From an uncultured Lachnospiraceae bacterium (GTDB lineage Bacteria > Bacillota > Clostridia > Lachnospirales > Lachnospiraceae): 32,940 nt of DNA. A model generated the notes under the pieces. It was not told the DNA's origin and did no database searches. It worked only from the letters and a program-made list of their open reading frames with translations. This document shows positions 15,580 through 24,964 of this stretch, piece after piece; the stretch's first letter is position 1, and each line of letters begins with the position of its first letter. Location of the stretch: contig CAJURF010000037.1 of NCBI GenBank assembly GCA_910588825.1, positions 1-32,940 on the forward strand, read 5' to 3'. The translations under genes and the position numbers were made by a program.

Positions 15580-16215
15580 ATGCAGATACCTATAATAATA
15601 TATGCCATCCTGAATGAGCGGGAACGATTCCTTTTCATTGCAGGGCTTGCCTTAAGGTTCGGATATGGTGCCATAAGCAGCCTTATAGCCAGCGTACCGG
15701 AGTTGCAGTCTCTACCATACGTCGGGGAATAGTGCAATTTTTAATCTAAAAAACTCTTGAAGATGGGCGTGTCTGGAGTACAGGGGACGGCCGCAGGCCT
15801 GTTGAGAAATCTACTCAGACATTCAGAAAGCAGTGAGGAAAATACTTGACGATAAACTTACGTATTCCCATAAGACGGCAATATAGAGTAGATTGGTCTC
15901 GAGACACTGACAGTAATATCCAATTTGCATTTATTCATTCTGAAGCAGAGGACGCCTGCAGGATGGTGTCATTGTCATCTTGGTAAGGTAGAACACAGTC
16001 AATTCTGTTATATTACAAAACATTGGGAGGGGAAACAGCTGGTGGATGTTCGAGCTGTAGTTAACCTCATCCAATCCATGACTGCTGAGATAGGGCTGTC
16101 TGTCGCCTGTATGTTTGATATGAAAATTTACGAAACTGGTCTCAAGATAGCTGATGAAGACTTTGGTTCACATCAGGGGGTATACATGATAAAAGCCTTT
16201 AAACTAAAGGTTTGA
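15580..16215 (+). pseudogene. ISAzo13-family transposase remnant
   Basis: Plus strand. The N-terminal part reads ILNERERFLFIAGLALRFGY, GAISSLIA; after a frameshift it continues TGVAVSTIRRGIVQFL and LEDGRVWSTGDGRRPVEKST (helix-turn-helix and the following basic GGGRK-like region), interrupted by in-frame stops. Further on, DSNIQFAFIHSEAEDACRM resembles the RN-x-QF-x-YIN segment. Then a deletion, and in another frame GKVEHSQFCYITKHWEGKQL, VDVRAVVNLIQSMTAEIGLS, the conserved C-terminal region. The original is roughly 400 residues or more; about half is left. ATG at 15580-15582 may be the old start. Confidence 0.72.
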
Positions 16216-16343
16216 ACGATGATTTTTTGTAGTTTCTTGTAATATATTAAGAATGTCTGAAAAAAGATTAACAAGTGTGAAATGCCAAAAATTAATTTGA
16301 TAATATTTTTAAAAATGTGAGTTTGGATAAAGGAGACTAAAGA

Positions 16344-17948
16344 ATGGCGCATACAAATAGAATCAGCGAACCTAAAAAGGATAAAGTGCAGGAAACTTTA
16401 CCGGAGACAATTATGATAGGCGCAGTGGCAGTGTTTGTCTTTGCGCTTTTTGCACTTTACCCATTATATTTTCAAAATAGATATGCAAATATGGGAAACG
16501 CAAAGTATGACTTTTTCAAAACTGCGTATACGATTTTTATTCCAGTTATGTTGCTGTCATGTCTATGTTATTTGTTTTTAAAAAGGAAGGTATTGTTAAT
16601 CAAAACTATCTTCCGGGAAATGGTTTTAGCAGATTGGTTCATATTGGCATATGTTATTGCCTGTTGGATTTCATATTGGTTGTCTGATTATAAGGATACT
16701 GCCTTCTGGGGATATGATGGATGGTTTATGGGCGTGATGACACAGACAGTGTTTGTGTTGCTGTATTTCTTTGTGTCGCGATGGTTTTTGTGGCATTGGA
16801 GTTATTGGTGGTTTATTACAGTACCTTCAGCGATTGTATTTTTGCTGGGAATTTTGCATCGGTTCAATGTAGACCCGTTAAAAATGTATGATGGATTGGA
16901 TGAAAGTATTAAGATTTTGTTTTTATCAACTTTGGGGCAGGCTACATGGTATTCCAGTTACCTATGCATTGTTTTGCCAATTGGCATGTCATGTTATTGG
17001 TATCGACGGGAATTGAAATGGTCTGCATTATGGGGCATATATTTATGTATTGCTTTTGCGTCTGTGGTGACACAAAACAGTGACAGTGCTTTTATGGCAT
17101 TAGGTGGGAGTTTCCTTGTGCTTCTTTGGTTATCTTTTGAATCGAATGAGTATTTTATGAGATTCTGGGAATTGGTAGTTATGTGTCTGGCCTCTTTTAA
17201 AATGGTCGGGGTGTTGCAGGGCATTTTTTCAGGACGAGCAATAAAATTGGAGGGGCTATCAACATTTTGTTCACAGAGTACGGTGACGTTAATTTTGTTG
17301 ATTGTGGCTGTGGCTGTATATGTTGGAATAGTTTTTGCTGATAAAAAGGAAAAGATGCATATTGAGAAGTTTTGTATAGTGCGAAATGTTCTTTACGCTT
17401 TGATACCAGTTTTTACAATTTTGGTAATTATTTGCATATATTTAGTCAGTACAGGAAAAGTGACAGGTACTTTTTTAAATAGTATTGGGTATTTGAACTT
17501 TGATCAACATTGGGGCAATAATCGTGGATTTACATGGCAATTTACGGCACGTATGTATAGCGATTATGGATTTAAGGAAAAAGTGTTTGGATGCGGACCT
17601 GATGCATATGCAAGGATGGCTTATGCATATGATACTGCTAGTCTACAAGGATTTTGGGGAAATTCAGTGTTAGCGTGTGCACACAATGAATGGTTGAATT
17701 GTTTGGTAGATATGGGGATTTTGGGCTTGATTACATATTTGGGGAGTTTTGTGGCAGCTTTTCTCGTATTTATAAAAAATAGGAAATGTCAACCATTCCT
17801 CGTTGGCGGTGCAACAGCAATTGTTTCGTACTTTTTACACAATTTCTTTTGTTATCAACAAATAATTTGTACGCCAATTATTTTTGTTGTGATGGGGATT
17901 GGTGTAGCGTTAATTAGAAGAAAAGATGAGTACATGATTCAATCATAG
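16344..17948 (+). CDS. Wzy/O-antigen ligase-like polysaccharide polymerase
   Basis: A 534-residue polytopic membrane protein with about eleven to twelve hydrophobic segments. The long outer loop includes GYLNFDQHWGNNRGFTWQFT and FGCGPDAYARM and AHNEWLNCLVDMGILGLITY, the Arg...His-N pattern of the Wzy_C superfamily. It probably polymerises lipid-linked repeat units outside the membrane. The ATG has AAGGAG 8 bases upstream. It is the first gene of the AT-rich cluster, 128 bases after the last transposase remnant, and it is unlike the Wzy-like protein at 6462 in length and sequence. No convincing promoter was recognised in the gap. Confidence 0.82.
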   Translation: MAHTNRISEPKKDKVQETLPETIMIGAVAVFVFALFALYPLYFQNRYANMGNAKYDFFKTAYTIFIPVMLLSCLCYLFLKRKVLLIKTIFREMVLADWFILAYVIACWISYWLSDYKDTAFWGYDGWFMGVMTQTVFVLLYFFVSRWFLWHWSYWWFITVPSAIVFLLGILHRFNVDPLKMYDGLDESIKILFLSTLGQATWYSSYLCIVLPIGMSCYWYRRELKWSALWGIYLCIAFASVVTQNSDSAFMALGGSFLVLLWLSFESNEYFMRFWELVVMCLASFKMVGVLQGIFSGRAIKLEGLSTFCSQSTVTLILLIVAVAVYVGIVFADKKEKMHIEKFCIVRNVLYALIPVFTILVIICIYLVSTGKVTGTFLNSIGYLNFDQHWGNNRGFTWQFTARMYSDYGFKEKVFGCGPDAYARMAYAYDTASLQGFWGNSVLACAHNEWLNCLVDMGILGLITYLGSFVAAFLVFIKNRKCQPFLVGGATAIVSYFLHNFFCYQQIICTPIIFVVMGIGVALIRRKDEYMIQS

Positions 17949-18033
17949 GAGAGTACATTCCTCAATGCTTGCACGGGGAATGTTTTGCACAATTTAGAGA
18001 AGATAATCAAAGGTATATTTTGGGGATAAATTA

Positions 18034-18483
18034 ATGAAAGTTTGTTTAGTTGGATCATCAGGGGGGCATTTAACACATTTATATATGCTGAAACCATTTT
18101 GGAAGAATAAAGAACGGTTTTGGGTGACATTTGATAAAGAAGATGCACGCAGTATATTGAAAAGAGAGAAGACTTATTTTTGCTATTATCCTACAAATCG
18201 TAGTTTAAAGGCATTAATTATCAATACTCTTTTAGCCTGGAAAATACTCAGAGAGGAGAAACCGAATATTATTATTTCGTCAGGAGCAGCAGTGGCTGTT
18301 CCATTCTTCTATCTTGGCAAATTGTATGGCACTAAACTGGTTTATATCGAAGTGTTTGACAGGGTTGACCAACCTACTGTGACAGGAAAATTGGTATATC
18401 CTATAGTTGATATGTTTATAGTTCAATGGGAAGAAATGAAGAAAGTTTATGGAAAAGCCATAAATCTTGGAAGTATTTTTTAA
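18034..18483 (+). CDS. Alg14-like membrane-anchoring subunit of a split glycosyltransferase
   Basis: This 149-residue protein has the N-terminal half of a GT-B fold: MKVCLVGSSGGHLTHLYMLK (GGH motif), IIISSGAAVAVPFFYLGKLY, LVYIEVFDRVDQPTVTGKLV, and FIVQWEEM. It is the PssD/CpsF/Alg14 type, which recruits the catalytic Alg13-like partner to the membrane-bound acceptor. The partner is the next gene, 20 bases downstream. Together they add one hexose, often the second sugar of a repeat unit; the sugar is not readable from sequence. Confidence 0.88.
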   Translation: MKVCLVGSSGGHLTHLYMLKPFWKNKERFWVTFDKEDARSILKREKTYFCYYPTNRSLKALIINTLLAWKILREEKPNIIISSGAAVAVPFFYLGKLYGTKLVYIEVFDRVDQPTVTGKLVYPIVDMFIVQWEEMKKVYGKAINLGSIF

Positions 18484-18503
18484 CAGGGGTATGGAGTAGG
18501 GCT

Positions 18504-19001
18504 ATGATATTTGTTACAGTGGGGACACATGAGCAGCAGTTCAATCGTCTTGTACAATATATTGATAAATTGAAAGGCGATAATATAATAGAAGATGAAG
18601 TGATAATGCAGACTGGTTTCAGTACTTATAAGCCACAGTATTGTGATTGGCATAAAATATTACCTTATCATGAGATGATAAAAAAAATAGAGAATGCGAG
18701 GATTGTTGTAACACATGGCGGTCCTTCAAGTTTTATCCTTCCATTACAGATGGGGAAAGTTCCAGTTGTTGTTCCGCGTCAAAAACAATTTGGCGAGCAT
18801 ATTAATAATCATCAGGTGGATTTTGTGAGAAAAATTTCTAAAAGTCAAAGTACAATAATTGTAGTAGAGAATATTAGTGAATTAGGGTATATTCTTTCAA
18901 AATATGAAGAATTGGTTTTGGAAAAATCAATAGGAATGAATAGTAATAATGAGAAATTTAATTTAGAGTTTGAAAGATTGATTGAAAATATGTTTAGATG
19001 A
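18504..19001 (+). CDS. Alg13-like catalytic subunit of a split glycosyltransferase
   Basis: The 165-residue protein matches the C-terminal, UDP-sugar binding half: MIFVTVGTHEQQFNRLVQYI, MQTGFSTYKPQYCDWHKILP, VVTHGGPSSFILPLQMGKVP, VVVPRQKQFGEHINNHQVDF. The HGG-S and the PR-x4-GEHIN-x-HQ motifs are those of PssE/CpsG/Alg13. ATG 18504 has GGAG 7 bases upstream; the upstream open frame overlaps the Alg14-like gene and is not needed. Confidence 0.9.
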   Translation: MIFVTVGTHEQQFNRLVQYIDKLKGDNIIEDEVIMQTGFSTYKPQYCDWHKILPYHEMIKKIENARIVVTHGGPSSFILPLQMGKVPVVVPRQKQFGEHINNHQVDFVRKISKSQSTIIVVENISELGYILSKYEELVLEKSIGMNSNNEKFNLEFERLIENMFR

Positions 19002-19014
19002 TAGGTGTGTATTT

Positions 19015-20994
19015 ATGTTTAGTTTAAAAAAGAGTCTAAAACAAAAAACTAACAGTGGGAAAATTTCCAGGACGCAGGTCATCAATGAAGTTCAACCATA
19101 TCTGAATGTATCGTTTGACTTATTCGACACCATATTAAAAAGAAATGTTCAGAATCCGACAGATGTTTTTCGGCTGATTGAAATGAAGTTGAACAATAAA
19201 TATATTGGCTTTAAAGATAAGAGGATAGATGCTGAAAGAAAAGCGAGAAAACTAAAAAAACGAGAAGAAGTAACCCTCTATGATATTTATAAACAATATT
19301 CTGATATTACAAAAGAACAAATAAATGATTTGATAAAAATAGAAATGGAAACAGAAATGTCAATATTAACAGTGAATAAGGATATATTCGCTGTATATCA
19401 AAAATGTTTGGAAATGAATAAAAACATTTATTTTGTATCTGATATGTATTTGACACAAACTTTTCTTAAAGAAGTTTTATTTGTTTTGAATATTAGAGGT
19501 TATAAGAAAATATATGTCTCAAGTGAATATGGTGAAACCAAAAGATCAGGAGGATTATTTCAAATTCTTTTAAAGGAGCAGAAAATACGCGCAGATGAAT
19601 TGATTCATATTGGCGATTCTGTGTATGCGGACTATAAAATTCCGAAAAGTCTTGGGATTAAATCGATACATATTCCACAATTTGTAGAGCAGCGTTTGTT
19701 TAGGAAACAAGGAAATGAAAAAAGGATTCATATTAATTATTTAAATACATTTTTGAATAATTCTGTTCCAGCATTAGAAAATAAGTATTATAGATTCGGC
19801 TATGAGAGATTTGGCATGTTTTTATGGGGGTATGTGAAATGGCTATATAATTCAATTAAAGAAAAAGATATCCATAAGATTTATTTCCTGTCTCGTGATG
19901 GATTTGTTATGAAAAAAGCTTTTGATATTGTTAATCAGGATCCAGGTGTACGGACATATTATTTAGAAGTTTCACGGAGAAGCCTTCGGATTCCAATTCT
20001 GTGGATGGATTCATCCTTTTCAACTCTTTTAGATATGTTAACACCGTCTAAAATGATTCCTTTAACGGCGATATTTGATGGTGTTGGGCTTGATATTAAT
20101 AAATACGAAAAAATAATTAGAAGTTACGGATTGGAAAAGAATTGTATTTTTAGTAGAAATGAAATATTAAGAGATCAAAAATTATTGTGTTTATATAATG
20201 AACTTATTCCGGATATTATTAAAACATCTAAAAAAGAATATGAAATTTTAAAAGAGTATATATTACAAAATCAACTGGAGGGGAAATTTGCTATAGTTGA
20301 TATTGGATGGTCTGGCGGAATGCAGTGTTATTTGAAAAAGACGTTGGATAAATTACAGATAAAAAATCAAATATCAGGATATTACATTGGGGTGGCACCT
20401 TATTATATCAGAAATCAAAAGAAAGATTCATCTTTAGATTTGAATGGATACTTATTTGACTTTAGCCGTAATTCTAATGAGAAAGACAAGAGAAGCTGTT
20501 TCGTGGGATTATTTGAAACACTATTTCTGGAGCAGGACGGATCAGTGAAAAATTACTCCAGAAGTATTACAGATAATAGAGTTATCGCAAATCGTTACCC
20601 ATATGAATATATTCGGAATGGAAAGACTACGGAGGAACTTATTAAAGTACAGGAAATTCAGAAAGGAGCAGTAGATTTTATTAATTGTGCATCGCAAGAC
20701 GATCAATTAAATGAATTTGTATTTACAGCAGATGAATTGTTCATGGGGCTAAAGAAAACAGGAACTGAGCCAAATAAATTGGATATGAACTTATTTGCAG
20801 ATTTTCGCTTTTTCGATGAAGGAGAAACAACTAAGCTGGCAGATCCGAAGAGTGTTTTTTGGTATATCTTCCGATTAAATGAATTAAGAAAAGATTTTTA
20901 TAAATCGTGTTGGAAAATAGGGTTTATGAAAAAAATGTTAAAATTTCCATTAAAGTATGAGTATATTTACAATGCTTTAAAAAAAATTGAGTAA
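19015..20994 (+). CDS. Large HAD-superfamily protein, COG5610 type
   Basis: A 659-residue soluble protein. The N-terminal third is a HAD hydrolase: motif I SFDLFDTILKR with D35 and D38, motif II FVSDMYL (S142, D143), and motif IV HIGDSVYADYK (D201, D206). The C-terminal two thirds start near residue 280 with IYFLSRDGFVMKKAF (D295) and contain IVDIGWSGGMQCYL (D429), as in COG5610 proteins from capsule loci; the second part could be another HAD-like or transferase-like domain. The ATG at 19015 is preceded by AGGTGTG. Cytosolic phosphatase activity on a sugar phosphate is a guess from the fold; the substrate is unknown. Confidence 0.75.
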   Translation: MFSLKKSLKQKTNSGKISRTQVINEVQPYLNVSFDLFDTILKRNVQNPTDVFRLIEMKLNNKYIGFKDKRIDAERKARKLKKREEVTLYDIYKQYSDITKEQINDLIKIEMETEMSILTVNKDIFAVYQKCLEMNKNIYFVSDMYLTQTFLKEVLFVLNIRGYKKIYVSSEYGETKRSGGLFQILLKEQKIRADELIHIGDSVYADYKIPKSLGIKSIHIPQFVEQRLFRKQGNEKRIHINYLNTFLNNSVPALENKYYRFGYERFGMFLWGYVKWLYNSIKEKDIHKIYFLSRDGFVMKKAFDIVNQDPGVRTYYLEVSRRSLRIPILWMDSSFSTLLDMLTPSKMIPLTAIFDGVGLDINKYEKIIRSYGLEKNCIFSRNEILRDQKLLCLYNELIPDIIKTSKKEYEILKEYILQNQLEGKFAIVDIGWSGGMQCYLKKTLDKLQIKNQISGYYIGVAPYYIRNQKKDSSLDLNGYLFDFSRNSNEKDKRSCFVGLFETLFLEQDGSVKNYSRSITDNRVIANRYPYEYIRNGKTTEELIKVQEIQKGAVDFINCASQDDQLNEFVFTADELFMGLKKTGTEPNKLDMNLFADFRFFDEGETTKLADPKSVFWYIFRLNELRKDFYKSCWKIGFMKKMLKFPLKYEYIYNALKKIE

Positions 20995-21013
20995 AGACAG
21001 GAAGGCAATCAAA

Positions 21014-22114
21014 GTGAAAAAAATTTTGATTATTGGCATGACTAATATCATGGGTGGCGTGGAAACGTTTATCTATAATACTGTAATGAATTCTGACAAA
21101 AAAAAATTCAAATATGATTTTCTGGTTCATGGATATAAAGAATGCATTTATCAGAAGGAAATCGAGGATTTTTATGATGGAAAAGTTTCTTTTTACTTTA
21201 TACCCCAATATAAGAAGAACCCACTAAAATGTATACGAGCTTTGGTCAGATTTTATAATAAATATGGAAATGAATATGATATCATACATTTGCAAACAGG
21301 CGCGACATCAGAAGTTTTTTATGTATATCCTTTTGTGAAAAAGACAAAAGCAATGGTAATTATTCATAGCCATATAGGAGCAGGAAATCATCTTTTTGAA
21401 AATGCAATTGCAAGGCTATTTGTTAATTATATTGTTGATAAAAGACTTGCATGTTCAAAGGTAGCTTCGCATTGGCTTTTCGGAAAAAGAAATGAGAAAA
21501 CTACAAAAATAATTATGAATGGAATTGATAATGAAAGATTTCGATATTCTGAAAAGGCAAGAGCCAAGATACGCGAAAAGTATGGTATTTCAGATGACAA
21601 TTTTGTAGTTGGACATGTAGGGCGATTCTCTTTTCAGAAAAATCATTTTTTTATTATAGACATTTTTATAGAAATATTGAAAGTAGATGAGACGGCACAA
21701 CTGATTTTGGTTGGAGTTGGAGAAAATGAGGATAGGATTAAAAATATTTGCCAAGAAAGAAATTTGCTTTCTTCCATACATTTTGTCGGCAACCAGAAAA
21801 ATACAGAGGATTTTTACAGTGCGTTTGATGTGTTTTTGATGCCTTCTTTATATGAGGGGCTTCCACTTGTAGGAGTTGAGGCGCAGGCATCGGGATTACC
21901 CTGCTTCTTTTCTGAGAATATTGACCTGCAGATACTCATATCTGATAGAGCGGAAATGTATTCTTTAACAATGAAGGCGTCGGAATGGGCGGAGAGAATT
22001 TTAAAAGTTAGATATGTGAATAAAGACAGAAAATTGTATTCAGATATAATTCATGAAAAAGGGTATTCGATTCGAAAAACAGTGGAAGAACTTGAGGATA
22101 TATACGAAGTCTGA
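21014..22114 (+). CDS. Family 4 glycosyltransferase
   Basis: A GT-B retaining transferase of 366 residues. Seen: KKILIIGMTNIMGGVETFIY at the N terminus (the acceptor-side GG loop), MVIIHSHIGAG, IIMNGIDNERF, VVGHVGRFSFQKNHFF, LILVGVGENED, IHFVGNQKNTEDFYSAFDVF, and the donor-binding SLYEGLPLVGVEAQASGLP (E-x7-E). The GTG at 21014 has AGGAAGG about 9 bases upstream, better than a TTG in frame at 20987. It follows the HAD gene by 19 bases. The donor sugar is unknown. Confidence 0.87.
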   Translation: MKKILIIGMTNIMGGVETFIYNTVMNSDKKKFKYDFLVHGYKECIYQKEIEDFYDGKVSFYFIPQYKKNPLKCIRALVRFYNKYGNEYDIIHLQTGATSEVFYVYPFVKKTKAMVIIHSHIGAGNHLFENAIARLFVNYIVDKRLACSKVASHWLFGKRNEKTTKIIMNGIDNERFRYSEKARAKIREKYGISDDNFVVGHVGRFSFQKNHFFIIDIFIEILKVDETAQLILVGVGENEDRIKNICQERNLLSSIHFVGNQKNTEDFYSAFDVFLMPSLYEGLPLVGVEAQASGLPCFFSENIDLQILISDRAEMYSLTMKASEWAERILKVRYVNKDRKLYSDIIHEKGYSIRKTVEELEDIYEV

Positions 22115-22136
22115 TTTGTTGGGGTGGGGATTGTTT

Positions 22137-23510
22137 ATGAAGAAGATCTTGATTATTAGTGAATTTATTGCTCCTTTTCAAGCTGTTGCATCAATAAGAT
22201 GGACGAAAATAGCGAAATATTTAAAGAAAAATCATAATGTCTCCATTTCTGTTGTGACAATAAATAAACGGTATAAAGGAGTGAGTCCGAATTTAACATA
22301 TGTAAGAATAGATGAATTGTTAAAAAAGGATTTAGTATATTTTGACAAATATTTGATGATACCAGGGGGAAAACGGTTAGGGATATATTTTAAAGTTAAG
22401 AATTTATTTCATGAGGAAAAAACTCCAATTACACAGTCGAGTGAAGATAGGAAAAAAGATGAGAGAATGTCTTTGCATGTGATCTTCAGAAAGAAAATTC
22501 GAGAAAAATTGTATAAAGTAGATAAAAAAATAGAGGAATATATGCAGACTATAGTTGCAAAACGTGTTTTTGGATTTTTGAAAAAGAGGCATATAGAGGA
22601 GTATGATATTATAATATCTTCATTTGGACCATTTTGGACTCACTTGACGGCAGAAAAAATAAAAAATAAATATCCAAAGATATGCTGGCTGGCGGATTTC
22701 CGTGATCCGTGTGCAACGGATTATGACGATAAAGGAAGTTTTAAAAGGCATAAGGAATTTGTAGTTAAGCATTGTATTCGGGCGGATTATCTACTTAGGG
22801 TAAATGACAGGCTTCCGCTATATCAGGCGAGTAGCCAAAGAGTTGTAACTATAAATAACGGATATGACCCGGACGAAGCGTTAGAAGCTTTACCGCCATC
22901 GAAATTTTATGTGGTTTATACGGGAACACTCTATGAGTTGGATGATCTCAGTGAGATTTTCCATGCGTTTAAGGAATTAATTGATGATAAATTAATTGAT
23001 GATAAGGATGTTGTATTTCAATATGCTGGATATCAAGGAGATTTGTTTTTTAAATTTGCTCGTAAATTTGAATTGGACTATTTGGTTCAGGACTTTGGTA
23101 TTATTGAAAGGCGTAAGTCATTGTCACTGCAGCAAAATGCGGCGTTATTGATTATTGCTGGATGGAATACAAAGATATCACATTGTGAATGGACTGGAAA
23201 AATGTATGAATATGTGATGGCAAAGAAACCCATTATTTATATGATGTCTGGAGATGAGCCCCATAGTTTGCCAAGTAGAGATATGGGGAAATTAGGAGGC
23301 GTATGCTACGAACAGTGTCGCCATGAGGAAACATATATTTTATTAAGGAATTATATAGTTGAAAAATATTTGGAGTGGAAAAATACTGGAGATATAACAA
23401 TAAAATACGATGAGAATTATAGCGAACAATATGCATATCCTAAAATTGCGGAAAAGGTGTGGAAATTGATGGAAAGTAAGATTGAGAGGATGACTGTATA
23501 TGAAAAATGA
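22137..23510 (+). CDS. GT4-like glycosyltransferase
   Basis: A 457-residue protein with GT-B architecture: MKKILIISEFIAPFQAVASI then RWTKIAKYL, DIIISSFGPFWTHLTA, CWLADFRDPCATDYDD (the F-R-D-P segment of this family), RVVTINNGYDP, FYVVYTGTLYEL, and TGKMYEYVMAKKPIIYMMSG. A charged insertion lies around residues 90-140. ATG 22137 has GGGGTGGGGA upstream; the 28 codons before it overlap the preceding gene. The acceptor end is unusual because there is no GGAE-type loop, only QAVASIRW. Confidence 0.83.
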   Translation: MKKILIISEFIAPFQAVASIRWTKIAKYLKKNHNVSISVVTINKRYKGVSPNLTYVRIDELLKKDLVYFDKYLMIPGGKRLGIYFKVKNLFHEEKTPITQSSEDRKKDERMSLHVIFRKKIREKLYKVDKKIEEYMQTIVAKRVFGFLKKRHIEEYDIIISSFGPFWTHLTAEKIKNKYPKICWLADFRDPCATDYDDKGSFKRHKEFVVKHCIRADYLLRVNDRLPLYQASSQRVVTINNGYDPDEALEALPPSKFYVVYTGTLYELDDLSEIFHAFKELIDDKLIDDKDVVFQYAGYQGDLFFKFARKFELDYLVQDFGIIERRKSLSLQQNAALLIIAGWNTKISHCEWTGKMYEYVMAKKPIIYMMSGDEPHSLPSRDMGKLGGVCYEQCRHEETYILLRNYIVEKYLEWKNTGDITIKYDENYSEQYAYPKIAEKVWKLMESKIERMTVYEK

Positions 23511-24816
23511 GCTATTAAAGAAGATTAGAGACCGTACCATTGTTGCCGGTGTTGTAGGGCTTGGTTATGTGGGACTTCCTCTTGCAGTTGAAAAAGCAAA
23601 GGCAGGTTTTAAGACAATTGGATTTGATATCCAAAAAAAGAAAGTAGAAATGGTAAATGCGGGGCATAATTATATTGGGGATGTTGTTGATTCGGATTTG
23701 GCAAAACTTGTTGAAAATGGAATGCTAAGTGCTACGACAGAATATGATTTTGTGGAAAAAGTCGATTTTATTGCTATATGTGTACCGACACCATTAGATA
23801 GACATCAAGAACCAGATATCAGTTATGTTCGTAATTCAGCAGTGGAAATTTCCAAGCATTTGCAGATTGGAACAATAGTGGTATTAGAATCTACTACTTA
23901 CCCAGGGACAACAGAGGAATTATTAAAACCGATATTGGAAAAAGGCAGTGGTTTGATATGTGGTAAAGACTTTTACTTAGGTTTTAGTCCGGAACGTGTG
24001 GATCCAGGGAATCTGATTTATAATACAAAAAATACTCCTAAAGTTGTCGGTGCCATAGGATGCGATGCGGCAGAAGTGATTTCTGCAATGTATTCTGTTG
24101 TATTAGATGGCCAAGTTCATATAGTTTCTAGTCCAGCTGTTGCAGAAATGGAAAAGATACTAGAAAATATGTACAGAAATATCAATATTGGACTTGTTAA
24201 TGAACTTGGACGTCTTTGCCATGAAATGGGAATTTCTGTATGGGAAGTTATTGATGCAGCAAAAACAAAGCCTTATGGATTTCAGCCTTTTTATCCAGGA
24301 CCAGGTTTAGGGGGGCATTGCATTCCCCTTGATCCTTATTATTTGACATGGAAAGCACGTGAGTATGGATTTCATACTACTTTGATAGAAAATAGTATGA
24401 CCATAAATGATAGTCAGCCAAAATATTGTGTGGAGCGTGCTATGCGTATTTTGAATAGAAATAAACAAGCGATGAATGGTTCAAAGATATTGATGTTAGG
24501 AATTTCATATAAAAATGATATCGATGACTACCGGGAGAGCCCGGCCATTCGAGTATATAAAGAACTAAAAAAGGCTGGAGCAGAGGTTAATTATTTTGAT
24601 CCTTGGGTAGCTGAGTTTAAAATGACATATGGGGAAAGTGGAAAAAGTATTCAGGAATTGACGCCAGAAATTGTTAAGAAATACGATCTGATTATAATTA
24701 CGACTGCGCATCATAATGTGGATTATGCAATGGTACAGACTAATGCAAAAGCCATTTTTGACACAAAAAATGTAATGAAAAATATTATGCCTAGAGAAAA
24801 CATTGAAGTGTTGTAA
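23500..24816 (+). CDS. Nucleotide-sugar 6-dehydrogenase (WbpA/WecC family)
   Basis: It oxidises C6 of a UDP-HexNAc to the uronic acid with two NAD+. The N-terminal Rossmann motif is GVVGLGYVGLP (G20, G22, G25); then FIAICVPTPLD, VVLESTTYPGTTEELL, FSPERVDPGN, MEKILENMYRNINIGLVNE, the catalytic GLGGHCIPLDP with Cys274, and the C-terminal domain ISYKNDIDDYRESPA. Length 438 is normal. The ESTTYPGTT and PERV-PGN motifs favour the UDP-GlcNAc 6-dehydrogenase (WbpA) branch over UDP-glucose. The WbpB- and WbpE-like genes downstream support this. Its ATG overlaps the preceding stop by 11 bases. Confidence 0.9.
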   Translation: MKNELLKKIRDRTIVAGVVGLGYVGLPLAVEKAKAGFKTIGFDIQKKKVEMVNAGHNYIGDVVDSDLAKLVENGMLSATTEYDFVEKVDFIAICVPTPLDRHQEPDISYVRNSAVEISKHLQIGTIVVLESTTYPGTTEELLKPILEKGSGLICGKDFYLGFSPERVDPGNLIYNTKNTPKVVGAIGCDAAEVISAMYSVVLDGQVHIVSSPAVAEMEKILENMYRNINIGLVNELGRLCHEMGISVWEVIDAAKTKPYGFQPFYPGPGLGGHCIPLDPYYLTWKAREYGFHTTLIENSMTINDSQPKYCVERAMRILNRNKQAMNGSKILMLGISYKNDIDDYRESPAIRVYKELKKAGAEVNYFDPWVAEFKMTYGESGKSIQELTPEIVKKYDLIIITTAHHNVDYAMVQTNAKAIFDTKNVMKNIMPRENIEVL

Positions 24817-24964
24817 ATAAAATTAGCGATAATTACCACAGGGGATAGTAAATAATTTGAATTGCTGATAATAGTAAGTTATTTAATCTTTTAGGTATTA
24901 TAAGTATTTTAGAAACTTTAAAAACAAAGTAGAATAGACAATGGTGGATTTATAGGTGGATATC
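24817..24964. other. Intergenic stretch before the WbpB-like gene
   Basis: About 148 AT-rich bases. A weak promoter-like pair (TTGAAT at about 24856, 17 bases, TATTTA) can be found, but in such AT-rich DNA it is not convincing. No terminator hairpin. Confidence 0.3.

Noticed and set aside
15387..15617. 76-codon plus-strand frame
   Set aside because: No motif, and its end overlaps the ISAzo13-like remnant in a different frame.
17956..17984. ACATTCC/GGAATGT hairpin after the Wzy-like gene
   Set aside because: Only 7 bp with a 15-base loop and four Ts; too weak to call a terminator.
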